The translations under genes were made by a program, and so were the position numbers. A stretch of DNA of 64,000 bases from Morinoia aosen (taxonomy: Eukaryota; Arthropoda; Malacostraca; Amphipoda; Talitridae): contig CM059559.1 in assembly GCA_030386875.1 (NCBI GenBank), forward strand, positions 7,499,177 to 7,563,176, read 5' to 3'. Shown here one piece after another: positions 45,806 through 57,465 of the stretch. Below the pieces are notes generated by a model. It did not search any database. It worked only from the letters and a program-made list of their open reading frames with translations, and was not told the DNA's origin. Position 1 is the first letter of the stretch. Each line of letters starts with the position of its first letter.

Positions 45806-46726
45806 AAAATAACATGAATTATTTGTACATGATTACATACAAAGAATATGCTTCATTTTCAGTAGCTTACAATTAAATATGTTTTCATACCACATATATT
45901 TCAGTAATTCACGGAATAACTCGCATAAAATGAATTTTAACGAAAAACCAAGACATATTATAGTTCCGATTACCGCATCGCTACCGGCTACGCATTTTCC
46001 CGTACTGTTGTAAAAGATGCCACTCAAATTCATTAATTTCAAAAGTTTTAATGCAATGTAAATTTTTCCTACACGTAAGCAGCGATTTACTTGGGTAAGT
46101 TCCATCATTTCATGTACTAAGTCAAAATGTTTCAATGACGTTTGAATTTCGCTTAATATATTTCATGCTTGCTCTGAACATAACGTTTCTTATTTAATGT
46201 TCAACTGATGTGCAGAGACAGGAGTGAACCTGCTGACGTACGCAACGGTAACACTAGTGGCAAAATAAAACAAAAATACGTCTTGTGTCGAAGTGTTTGC
46301 ATAAAATGCTAAATCGTTTCACTTCAAACTAACTTACTGCAAAGCGCTTTTAAAACGTAACCACAGTATTTACTCGCCGAGACAGGCGTTCAAAATACAA
46401 TTTCCAATTCTTTATTCCTAGCTTCGCCGTTCATTGCGCTGCAGCTTTCTAATTTGATTCCAACTGCCGTGGTACTTCATTTGACTTTGCTCAGAAATCC
46501 GTGCTGATTTCATGTCAGGGGAATTTCTCCCCGTGTAACTCGATATGCCCGAGCCCGAGGACTCGTCGTGTTTCCTCCTCACAACATCGCAGGCTGCCTA
46601 TCGAGATCCTCATGTGGAGTACCTTCTTGGATTGTGACGTATCCCATCCACCATTTTGTCACAATTTTTCCTCCTGTCGCCATTGAGGTCTATGCTTAGG
46701 TATAGGTGGCATTGCTGAGGTGCGTC
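45806..46726. other. No gene seen; GC-richer patch at 46,430-46,690
   Basis: A 100-codon minus-strand frame (45,833-46,135) is unrecognised. The patch at 46,430-46,690 is of balanced composition and could be conserved non-coding sequence. Confidence 0.35.
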
Positions 46727-46995
46727 GAAATATCGCCACAAAGATACACCCAACTATTCTTCGAATAATAATTAGAAAAATCAAACGCTTGATAAGGCGA
46801 AATATGGTCACATCGATCAACTACACTGAGAATAGTAATTGGTAGTAATCTGACGCTTGATAAGTTTAAATATCGCTTCGTCGATATACCCAACTATACT
46901 GTGAATAATATAATTGGAAATAACCAGACACGTGACAAGCTGAAATATAGCCACGTTTACTAACCAAACTATGCTTTGCATAATTAGAACTTATC
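46727..46995. repeat. Degenerate tandem repeat, about 70-bp unit, 4 copies
   Basis: Copies near 46,727, 46,798, 46,866 and 46,941 share GAAATATCGCCAC, ACCCAACTATACTG, GAATAATA and GACGCTTGATAAG, with many substitutions. Confidence 0.8.
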
Positions 46996-47459
46996 AGATG
47001 TAGGACTATAAAATGGATTCAGAGTAATTACCTAGAGGGCCGGTAGATTCAAAATGTAGTCAGATAATTGCATAGGGTAAGTCAGTCGAGCGTGTACTGC
47101 TCTTGTGAGCCTGCTTTTACTAGGACTGGTTGCCCACTCTGTGTCTTTTGTTCCGTTTCATATGCGTAGATTGTACACTTTTGGGAGATGACCGTCTATC
47201 GAAATGCAGGAGCACTTTCATGAATTGAATGGTACAGTAACGGATAGGCTTTCACACATGTCCTCATTTCAGATTCACAAAAAATTTTTTTTACTTTTCG
47301 AATTTACTATGACTGTTCACATCCGTGAAGTTTTTAAAAGGAAATTGCAGCGATTTCGTAAATGTACGATGAATTTGCGTGCAGTATTGCATGCAGAGAA
47401 CTAAAACATAAATTCTGTCAGTAAAAATCCAAATGAGTTTTCGGATTTCCCTACAATTT
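46996..47459. other. No feature seen
   Basis: Unassigned sequence between arrays. Confidence 0.35.
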
Positions 47460-48185
47460 TAAGCACCCTGTCATCACACTCTATAAGCACCCTATCATCA
47501 CACTCTAAAAGCACCCTATCATCACACTCTAAAAGCACCCTATCATCACACTCTAAAAGCACCCTACCATCACACTCTAAAAGCACCCTATCATCATACT
47601 CTATAAGCACCCTGTCATCACACTCTAAAAGCACCCTATCATCACACTCTATAAGCACCCTGTCATCACATTCTATAAGCACTATCATCACACTCTAAAA
47701 GCACCCTATCATCACACTCTGCTATAAGCACTCTATCATCACACTCTGCTATAAGCACCCTATCACCACACTCTGCTATAAGCACCCTATCACCACACTC
47801 TGCTATAAGCACCCTATCATCACACTCTAAAAGCACCCTATCATCACACTCTGCTATAAGCACTCTATCATCACACTCTGCTATAAGCACTCTATCATCA
47901 CACTCTGCTATAAGCACCCTATCACCACACTCTGCTATAAGCACCCTATCACCACACTCTGCTATAAGCACCCTATCATCACACTCTAAAAGCACCCTAT
48001 CATCACACACTGCTATAAGCACTCTATCATCACACTCTGCTATAAGCACCCTATCACCACACTCTGCTATAAGCACCCTATCACCACACTCTGCTATAAG
48101 CACCCTATCATCACACTCTGCTATAAGCACCCTATCATCACACTCTATAAGCACCCTGTCATCACAGTATGGAAGCACGCTATCA
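47460..48185. repeat. 24/27-bp satellite with higher-order structure
   Basis: The left part (to about 47,690) is built mainly of 24-bp units AAAAGCACCCTATCATCACA+CTCT. The right part mixes 24-bp units with 27-bp units that add GCTAT at the start. In the right part the order is S-L1-L2-L2-L3, then S-L1-L1-L2-L2-L3, then S-L1-L2-L2-L3-L3. Here S is the 24-bp form, and L1, L2 and L3 differ by CTCTATCATC, CCCTATCACC and CCCTATCATC. Because 24 and 27 are multiples of three, minus-strand frames stay open (96 and 170 codons, of LIAECDDRV type). A 2-bp loss near 47,685 separates them. There is no flanking evidence of a gene. Confidence 0.95.
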
Positions 48186-49290
48186 TCAGCACAAGTGCGG
48201 CTTTTGTAATTGCAAAATTTTATTAAATTAATGAAATCATTTAGTAATAGAAATTATTACCATCGATGAAGAAGTAAAAAGTTAACGAGATAAAATTAAG
48301 TTAACAATGATATACTTTAATGCATCACATTAGGTAAAAAATAAATTCGTCACATCGTAGCCTAGTAAATTGCGATATTCTCTATAACCAACGATTACGA
48401 AATAAAACTATCGAAAGTTTTAAAATATAATTTTTATCATCGCTAACATGAGATGTGATGTTTAAAATGAGAATAAATAAGTTAAAATTGAAAAAACGTC
48501 TCCGGCAGTGGCTACTTGCTATTAGTTGAGTGAAAATTATAAAAACAAAATTAAATTCAGTTCAAATTATTTCCATTATGTTTCTAGCAGCGATCAATGA
48601 TGTAAGAAAGAACGCTGAAATTTACGTTAATGGAAGTTACAAAGGAGATAATATGTTTCTTCCTTAAAATTGCCTACATGAACGTCATCACGACTAACAT
48701 CGTTGGCTACTAATGACACATAATAGCTGTCGATTCCGATGGCTACACAGTGCTTGACTGCAGCTGATTTACTATAAATTTGTGAGTGAATTCATGCACT
48801 GAGAACAGTTGGCAGGAATCCCCTTAGTAACGATCGCTCATAAATAATCAGCAGTAATTTTCCGCTCCTCTGATGAGTGTTCTCTAAGCATCGCTGCATC
48901 AGGCCTTTTCAGTTGAATAAGTCATGCTCTCCCAGTTACAAGATCAAGTTCAGTGACCACATTTGCCATCCATGGTATTTTTATTTGATCATCTAAGCGT
49001 TATTGTCAGCTGCTTGGAGGTCAGAAAGCAGCTTTCCAGTTATGAGCCCTGAAGCACTTAGCTTTTTGCTCATGGACTCGAGTTGAGGAGAGTCTCTCTT
49101 TAAAAAAATCGAGAGTTTTAGCTACTCCCCTGACTAGACATGAACTAAGCTTCAGCTAGATGATCCTACAATGAAACGAGAGCTAAAATTGTTTTTCACT
49201 ATCGGAGACTTATAGGTCGAAAAATGAGCTGTTCACGAGATTCTATTGAGGAGATTGATCCTATAATTAGCTTCCCACTAACTACCTCTC
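48186..49290. other. No gene seen
   Basis: A+T-rich to about 48,800, then a balanced patch (48,850-49,080) without open frames, possibly conserved non-coding DNA. Confidence 0.4.
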
Positions 49291-49440
49291 AGGGGTGCCG
49301 GAAAGTTCTGTCCTCTTTTCTTTGACCAAACTTTGAAACATTAGAGTAAGTCCAAACAGCTGTTTTGAAGGTCAGATATTCAGTCAAACTTCACATTTAA
49401 TTGAATCTACTCCAGATGATAATTTTAACACATCTATAGC

Positions 49441-49608
49441 CAAAGGAAGAGGAAAGTTTGAAATATGCTTCATTGCATGTCGTTCGAATTCCACGAAGGT
49501 GGAAATTCAACGGTAGTGAAAAATATAAATGCTGTCTATCCAGAAGGTGTGAGTGTTAGAAACTGTCGTACATGGTTTTTGCAATTTAAAGAGGACAATT
49601 TCGACTTT
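49441..49608 (+). pseudogene. Mariner transposase N-terminal fragment (plus strand)
   Basis: Reads LHCMSFEFHEGGNS, then INAVYPEG, then VSVRNCRTWFLQFKEDNF. This corresponds to the first helix-turn-helix of mariner transposases (usual form: FEFHKG, then ICAVYGEG, then VSVRTCQRWFAKFKSGNFDL). The match stops near 49,608, where the opposite-strand fragment begins. The frame remains open across the junction only by chance. Confidence 0.8.
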
Positions 49609-49905
49609 TGCCCCAATTTCTTTGTTCGTTGGAGAGAGTTCATGAGGAACCCAGACACCCTCTCTAAACACTTTACCAATCTTTTCCATATTATGCTCCT
49701 GAACAGTAGACAATCGTGCATCAAGTCTTTGAGGCAATGTTCTCATCGCTTGTCGAGAATCTTCTTCCTCTGCAGCTTTCAAAAGTTCATCATCCAAAAT
49801 ACAGGGTCTTCCCGTTCGAGGCTCATCCGTAAGATCGGAATTGCCTTCTTCAAATTTCTAAAAACATCTACCGTAGTTTTTAACACTCATACCCTCATAC
49901 CCTAA
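49609..49905 (-). pseudogene. Mariner transposase N-terminal region (minus strand)
   Basis: Running from 49,905 leftward: EGMSVKNYGRCF, then KFEEGNSDLTDEPRTGRP, then DDELLKAAEEEDSRQAMRTL, then GKVFREGVWVPHELSP. This covers the end of the first helix-turn-helix, the linker (the DEPRSGRP consensus) and the second helix-turn-helix up to WVPHEL. Its start duplicates, in inverted orientation, the end of the plus-strand fragment (49,540-49,608), so the interior contains an inverted repeat of about 60 bp. No catalytic Asp blocks are present. Confidence 0.85.
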
Positions 49906-50372
49906 TTTGCTTTTACGGCGGAAATATAAAGTGTTCACATGCTACGTGTTATGTATTTATGATATTAAACAGTAAATTTTTTTGCATTTTACCAATTTTA
50001 TATTATGACTGATGCGAGACGAATGCGAGTGTTAATGTTTTTCACTGCTGTTGTTGGATTGCTACTTTCATGGAATGCGTACAACTGATTTGTTTCATCA
50101 GCAGCATATTTATCACTTACTATATAATTAAGTGCCGAGAGTCTCTTTGAATTTATAAATGAATAAAATCCAATGAAATATATGAATCACTTTGGAACTT
50201 TTCTTTTCCTTGGGTTATCGATGCGTTGAAATATCAACTGGAGTGAATTCAATTTAATTTGAATTTTATTGAAAATTTGAAGTCTGATCTTACCTTGAAA
50301 ACAGTTGTTTAACCTATTCTTATGCTTTAAAATTCGGTTGAAGAAAAGAGAACAGAACTTTCCGATACCCCT

Positions 50373-51893
50373 TCCTACCTGTAAGCTTTCGAGAACCAAT
50401 TGCCAATAAATAGTACATCCAACTCCTTACTTTCATTCGATCATTCCGCGTGAAGTCGTCGGGTCCTTCCAAACCGCCGCTTGTCCCTCGTCTATGAACG
50501 CACTGATTTTTATTGTCGGATAAAAAGTTTTGCCTTTCTTACCCTCTTATGATGCTTACATAACAGAGGTTGTATCGTAGATACAGGACTGTGCCAGAGG
50601 ACTATAAAGTCCCACAGAGAGCAGTTGTGCCTGATCATGGAGCACCAGCGGCACCAAAAGTCAATTTACTTATGCAGCAAGGCTATCTTGCCATCTCATC
50701 CCTAAGTCGATGCGTGTCCTCTGGGGAAACTGCTTTCATGGTTCGATGATCAAGACCAATTTTTGCAGATATTGCTTAAGCGGTAAAGCCGAAATCGAGC
50801 GTACGCAAGGTCCTGCCACGGTCTGTATCACGACGGTATTTTTTATTATATCTGAACCTGATATTTTCATTCAGCATGAGCTTGAACCAACAATTTAGTT
50901 ACGTGCTGTTGTCATACGTACTGCGATAGCATATTTATTTGACAAATACTGGTCGACTGAAATGAAACGTCAGAAATATTTTAGCGTGCTAAGACAGTAT
51001 ATCTACTTCTTACTATTTGGGTAAGGAACGTCATTTTATTTTTTCCGGTTGTTTTGAGTTTCAGTACTAACCTCCAGTAGCATGGAACTAGGTTTTTGTA
51101 GTTCCAAATTTTTCGAGCACGATTTTCGATAATTTTTGTACTCTCTTAAGGGAATCATTCATGTTGACAATGTGTTCTCGAGCCAATCTTCACAACAAGA
51201 TATTCTTGGAAATCCTTATCTCGGGGTGAATTTCCAAAAAGTTTTTATTAGATATGATATTGCCTCTACCTTAAAGTTCAAACAGCAATATTCTCTAACC
51301 GTTTCTTTAAAGCCTTCACTACAGCCCTCTCGCTACACTAGTTCGAGACTCTGCGGTGTACAAAAGTTCAATGTTGACCATCAAAATATCCCTTAGACTA
51401 ATGCATGTGCTGTAATTTGGTCATCCAATGAAAATAGCCAACACTGAAGCAGTGAAAAGTCACAACGACGACTGAAAATAAGGAAAATAAGTACAGTTGA
51501 TCCTGCGTTGCCGATGCAAAACTACACAAAATCTAAAACTATGAACTCATGCTAGAAGAGGCAACTTATATAAATAATCACGCAACGCATACTCGTATAT
51601 GGTAAAAATTCAACGCCCGTAAACTTACATGCATTTTGCCTCACCAGCTAGGAAAACAAATCAGAACCACAATCATTAAATAAGACATTTCTTTTGAGCG
51701 GAGTTGTGAGCAAGTATTAGTTTTCAAAAACAAAATAGCGGGGCTCAGAAATGGATCGTTAACAAAAGCTTCTTTTCCTTCCGTGTTTAATAATCAAGTT
51801 CAAAGAGGAACTGATGAGCTGACCAGATTTTTTAATTAAGCGATAAATGCAGTAAAAATTAGTGCATTAATAAGCTGAGATTTTGGTTCTTTT
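50373..51893. other. No gene seen
   Basis: Balanced patch at 50,440-50,840 with a 62-codon unrecognised frame (50,710-50,898). Otherwise A+T-rich. Confidence 0.4.
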
Positions 51894-51985
51894 CAGTAAC
51901 GCTTCAACAAGTGACATGAACTGAAAAAAAGCCCAAGTGACATGAACATTTCACTAACGCTTCGACAAGTGACATGAACTGAATC
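51894..51985. repeat. Short tandem duplication
   Basis: CA(G/C)TAACGCTTC(A/G)ACAAGTG followed by ACATGAACTGAA occurs at about 51,895 and 51,953. A third ACATGAAC lies between them. Confidence 0.8.
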
Positions 51986-53729
51986 AATATTTCACAATCA
52001 TCTTATGAATTAGCATCATATCTCAGGCTTGCCGGCAGATTATGATATGCAATGGGCTCGGTACAATAAGGTTTGTCTATTCTGTGATTTGAGAACAGGT
52101 GCCCCATGGGAGATACCGTTAGGTTAACTCAGCTATAGATAGGCCTTCGGAACCTCCATCTTTCGTGCCCCATTGTGCTTCTTTCTGTTTTAATGCCTTC
52201 TTTGTTTTTTCTTTTTTAACTTTTCTTCTTCTTCCCCCTACTTATCTTTTTTATGCACAAAGTATCCTGTGTGGGTACACATATTCTACATAGACTCCAC
52301 GTTCTCCTCAGTCCGTACAAAATGCTATATTCTCTTTCTTCTGTGAAAATATCTTTGCAATTGAAACGGAGTCTTAAACTTATTGCGATATCACTAATAT
52401 CCCAGGCGTAGCGCACGAATATCATATGGATGATCATCAATTCTGGAAAGTACTGCTCGAAGTGCTACACATTCGTATCATACATACATACCCATAAATG
52501 AAAGGTCAATCCCGTAATTATTTCCCTCTGCTTGCCTTTGCATGTTACTTGGGAAAAATATTCCACTAAAAAATTTCAAAACATATGACAGAAAACAAAA
52601 AATCTGATTATTTCCAAAGTTTTTGGAACATGAAATGCATTATAAAATTTGAATATAAAATATTTTTTAGTATAAAGAGCCTATATTATTGGCATAAAGA
52701 ATTTGTATGTATAATCTTCGGTATTTTACTATAAGCATGAAAACTGACAGTTTATATATACTTTAAATATTCCGTAATAATAATTCGGGGGATGTTCTCT
52801 ATTAGAGAAAAAATAGAATACTCTACTGAACATGCTGAAATACCGTCCTAAATGATTTTCAACCAACGAGCCAATGAGCAAAGTTTGGCCAAAAGTAATT
52901 TATAAAAAAAAACACAGCAGAAACACGCAAGTTTATAATAAATAGACGAATATATACGTAGAAACGAATTTCAAAGCTTGTTCTTCATACCATTAGTGAG
53001 ATGATTTGTTTATGAACCTTAAGATTCGCTTATATTCATTTATCTATTTCTATTTCGGGAAGATACAGAAACGTGTGACGCTTACTGGCATAGAGATCGA
53101 TGTCTGAATATAAATACATTTCTGATTAATAGTCCAATGCTAACAAGTTGCAGAGAGTTTAGCGAAATGTAATCTTTACCTTAGAATTTCATTTTATTAG
53201 AGAAAAATATTCCATCTGCTACAACGAACTGACGACTGAATTTTGCAGTGTAGTTTAAAGAAGAAATGAAAAAATAAACAAAGACTTGAAAACGCAAAGC
53301 TGGTTTCGAATTTTCAGACAGACATCAAAAATCAAGTTACAGTTCCCGAACAACAAAAAATTTTAGGTTTTCATTCTCGATGTCTTCTTTAATAACATGG
53401 GTATGTGAAATAGAATAGAAACTCGGTGATAGATTAGCATCGCCTAAAGGTAGCAAATAAAAGTAACTGATCTAAATGAATAGAAGTAACATGGAGCTAC
53501 TTGTGGTTTTATAATCGACTGCTCTGTACAGGCAAGAGTTAGGTCTTCGCAGTAGGGATAGTAAGAACTGAAAATATAATTAACAAAAACAAACAGAAAT
53601 TCCAGCTTCACAGAGATTGAAACGCTGGCTTCCAAGTAGCAGTGAGAAGATCTAAAGTAAATATGTTCATCGTTTATTTTGAGTTTACAGTGGAATGTTG
53701 CAGTACGATATTCTTCATGGCAGAGATGC
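51986..53729. other. No gene seen
   Basis: A+T-rich. The part right of about 53,400 may be the 3' untranslated tail of the neighbouring minus-strand LINE, but no end could be fixed. Confidence 0.4.
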
Positions 53730-55463
53730 GAAATGGCGTGACACCTTTGCCCTGAATTCTTCAACAGTTTGAGAATTATTTATACGCTAGGGAAGCTTAT
53801 ACCACAATAAAGCTTCAGAAACTGAGAGAGCTCTTTGTCCCACGCCAGATGAACAGTAGATAACTAACACATGATTCTTCCGATTTAGTTTATGCTTCAG
53901 AATATTGGGTGGAAATAATTATACACCTTCTGCGTAACTTTTAAGGAGACGAGATAACATATCGGGTTTTATAAATGTTGAATTTTTCTAGCATTGGGGT
54001 CATGCCAAGTTTTCTGGAGAGAAAAGTTGCATGATCGCGTTGCCTGAGGTTACTTTGTACACTTTGACTGACTGCGAAGTTCGTGGTTTTCGCAATTCAT
54101 TTTGAAGATATTGAGGTATATCTCCCCAGACAAGACTGCAATAATCCAAACGCGATAAGACTATAAAGTGAATCACCAATAATCTAGCTTTTTTGTCAAG
54201 AGGGTTCTTGATACGATGAAAACACATTGAAGATCCGGTAATTTTGTTGCACATGGTTTCCACGCGTGACATTTATGTCAAACCAAACATAACGGGTTTT
54301 TTACTTTGTCGACTGTCCCGACAATATCGTTTTTAAACGTCGGCGTAAATTTTCGGGATTTTCTGATCACTTTTTTTATCCGAAATTCTTCATTACGTTT
54401 TACTTGTGCTTATTTTAAGGCCTTTTGGTCATCCGATGATTTCAGATTCTTTAGAAGATTTTCAGCGTTGAATCGTTTTCTTAATTTTAAATCAGCAATC
54501 GAGCTCATTGTAATTTGGACATCATCTGCTACATTGAGATTTTTGTGTTTTCTGGCATGGTGGGGAAATCATTGATGAAAATAGAAAAAAGAGTAGGCCA
54601 AGAATTGAACCATGTGGACGCCGAAGTTATTTAGTATGAATATTTACATTTTGTTATTTAAGCACACTGCATGAGAGCGGTTCAGAAGGTAGCTTTCATA
54701 CCACGGTATTTCTATTCTCAGTTTCGAAATTTTTGCAGGAGTTTTTATGTTTCACTTTTTAGGACGCTTTGGAAAGAGCAAGCATTAGTAAGAGAATTAA
54801 AATTTTGTTGAAAATATATCATAGTATATTTTTTCTGTGATGTTATGCAAAGCATCTTGAGAACTGCATGGTTTCCTTTGGTATAAGTATTTTGATAGTG
54901 ATAAAATAGATGTAATCTTCCGTGTGAGACGAATGCTGGTTGGCTGTTCTTTTTTATAATATTTTTGATATAATACAAAGGAGCCTAATTAATCTGTAAT
55001 TTGATGCTATATTGATATTACTAGATTCGTGTATTGGCTTAATGATTTATAATTTCCTAAGATCAAGAATTCGTTTGTGGTAATACATATAGATCTATTT
55101 ATTATTAGGCAAAGTAGCGGTGCTGTAACATCTCTTATATAATGACAGCTAATGCTATCGTATCCAACTGCTTTAGAATTTTTAGTGAGTATTGTAATAA
55201 AATTTAAAACGCCACATGAAAACGTCTCAGTATCGTGTTTTTTTCTTCGGAAGAGTTTTACACCAACATGGAAATCGGGTAGAACACGGCACCAAGCTCC
55301 GTTGTATACCTCCGTTATAGAGCTTTTTTCTTTCTTTTCACTTAAAGTTCGGATCCACGATGTTGTTATTTATTTATTTTGATTATTTATAACCATGCAT
55401 GTTTGAGCTTCGGCCCAGTGTAGTTAAGAGCAGGGTCTTGCCGTGATGAAGTTGTAATCTAAA

Positions 55464-56443
55464 CGGCGCCCAAGGGCCCCTTGACCTTAAATGTGCCCAA
55501 GGCCACTTCACTTTAACCGTACCCAAGGGCCACTTAACTTTACCGTACCCAAGGGCCACTTAACCGTAACTGTGCCCGAGAGCCACTCAAAACTGTGCCC
55601 AAGGGCCACTTAACCTTGACCGTGCCCAAGGGCCACTGAACCTTAACCGTGCCCAAGGGCCACTTAACTTTAACCGTACCCAAGGGCCATTTATCCTGAA
55701 CCGTGCCCAAGGGCGACTTAACTTTAACCGTACCCAAGGGCCACTTATCCTGAACCGTGCCCAAGGGCCACTGAACCTTAACCGTGCCCAAGGGTGACTT
55801 AACTTTAACCGTGCCCAAGGGCCACTGAACCTTAACCGTACCCAAGGGCCACTTATCCTGAACCGTGCCCAAGGGCCACTTAACTTTAACCGTACCCAAG
55901 GGCCACTTAACTTTAATAAACCGTGCCCAAGGGCCACTGAACCTTAACTGTGCCCAAGGCCACTTAACCTTAACCGTGCTCAAGGGCCTCTGAACCTTAA
56001 CCGTGCCCAAGGGCCACTTAACTTTAACCGTATCCAAGGGCCACTTATCCTGAACCGTGCCCAAGGGCGACTTAACTTTAACCGTGCCCAAGGGCGACTT
56101 GACCTTAACCGTGCCCAAGGGCCACTTAACCGTAACTGTGTCCAAGGGCCACTGAACCTTAACCGTGCCCAAGGGCGACTTAACTTTAACCGTGCCCAAG
56201 GGCCACTGAACCTTAACCGTGCCCAAGAGCCAATGAACCTTAACCGCGCCCAAGAGCCACTTAACTTTAACCGTACCCAAGGGCCACTTAACCGTAACTG
56301 TGCCCGAGAGCCACTCAAAACTGTGCCCAAGGGCCACTTAACCTTGACCGTGCATAAGGGTCACTTAACTTTCCCCGTGCCCAAGGGCCACTTAACCTTA
56401 ACTGTGCCCAAGGGCCACTGAACCTTACCCTCGCCCAAGGGCC
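55464..56443. repeat. 27-bp minisatellite inside the LINE, about 36 copies
   Basis: Units are variants of GTGCCCAAGGGCCACTTAAC plus TTTAACC. GGGCCA/GGGCGA, CTTATCC/CTGAACC and GTACCC/GTGCCC variants mix through the array. Because the unit is 27 bp, a minus-strand frame stays open for 265 codons (55,540-56,337, repeating WPLGTVKVK). Two further minus frames are open for 116 codons each. This is the longest open frame in the window but it has no flanking coding context. The array sits between the LINE linker and the first RT block. Confidence 0.95.
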
Positions 56444-57465
56444 GTTTTACGGCCTCTTTAGATTGGGGCAATTTCGAACCATAACAATCGGATGCTGTTC
56501 CGCGATTCTTATTTGTAGTTACTTCGCTTACACTGTACCGGCGCCTCCCACTGATTTCCTCTCAAGTGCTCTAAAAGCCGTAAGGCTCTTCTTCGGCATA
56601 GAATGTAGAGAGTACTTGCTAAAGTTTGCCCCATAAATGTAAATAAATAGTTTTTAAATAGTGACTTACTCGCTTCATAAATAAATAGTGAGACTTACTC
56701 GCTGACTTCCTTGCACTAAAATGATTTACTCTTCTTTAGGAAGAATCGTTCTACAAAATATTACCGCAGATGCTGTGCCTGCAAATATTTCTGGCCTTTC
56801 TAAATGTAGTCCTCTTCTTCAGAAGAATTAAGAAAATATAGTTTAATCCCTTGTTGGCGTTGTCTTTGGGAAGAATTTTGGGCTCAAGTCTAATGTTCAT
56901 CATAATGTATTACTTTCAATACAAAATATAACTAATTATATCGGGAGATGGTTAATTTAGTGGTGATTTTCGCGTAAAAGTTGTGTTGGCGCCTTCTCTC
57001 TTGCTAGGTGCGTGTTTGTTTGGTCTCGTTTCCTCTTTCCCTGCAGAACTGCGTCACGCCGCATTGTCGAGTAATATTCTGATAAAGTAATTCTGATTTT
57101 AATTTCGTTATTCCCATCTTGTTCCAACAGTATAAAATTTTTCATGCCTCCTTAAAATTGGTCACCATTTGTTTTTCGGTTTAGGGTATGAAACATTGTT
57201 TGGATGTGCACATGTTAACGTGTTTGGGACGAGCCTAAACACTTCATTGAAAACTTCGTCACAAAATTTCGAGAAGGAAGTATTGAAATCATTCTCCATT
57301 TTTAAGTGGTTGTCAAAATTAGTTTTGCTGCCTGAGTTTTTATCTTGAGCCACTTCTCTATAGATTTCCCTCTTCTTTCCTCTTCCCTCTCTCGATTGAT
57401 ATCCCTCTTCTGCTTGAATTTCTGTTATTGATAGTAGTTCTCTGTGGAAGTGCTCTTCTTTTGCA
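56444..57465 (-). other. LINE-derived linker region, poorly preserved
   Basis: Lies between the recognisable endonuclease-RT linker and the minisatellite, so it should be LINE sequence by position. Short minus-strand frames (for example 57,162-57,353 with FCDEVFNEVFRLVP) look protein-like but could not be matched to a specific motif. Confidence 0.4.

Larger units (their letters stand above)
49291..50372 (+). mobile_element. Rearranged mariner transposon with both TIRs
   Basis: The left end starts AGGGGTGCCGGAAAGTTCTG at 49,291. The right end in reverse complement starts AGGGGTATCGGAAAGTTCTG at 50,372. Both continue T(C/T)CTCTTTTCTT, giving terminal inverted repeats of about 35-40 bp. The 1,082-bp length is somewhat short of a typical mariner (about 1.3 kb). 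The interior holds mariner transposase fragments on both strands, pointing toward each other. The catalytic core is missing. The exact TA target duplication is not clean. Confidence 0.85.

Noticed and set aside
47401-48178. Acidic nine-residue repeat protein on the minus strand
   Set aside because: Unit length in multiples of three explains the open frame. There is no flanking coding sequence or promoter.
50580-50760. Possible snoRNA or other structured RNA around GGACTATAAAGTCC
   Set aside because: Only one short palindrome. No box C/D, box H/ACA or extended stem could be identified.
55540-56337. 265-codon repeat protein
   Set aside because: Explained by the 27-bp minisatellite. Two other frames are open too, and it lies inside a dead LINE.
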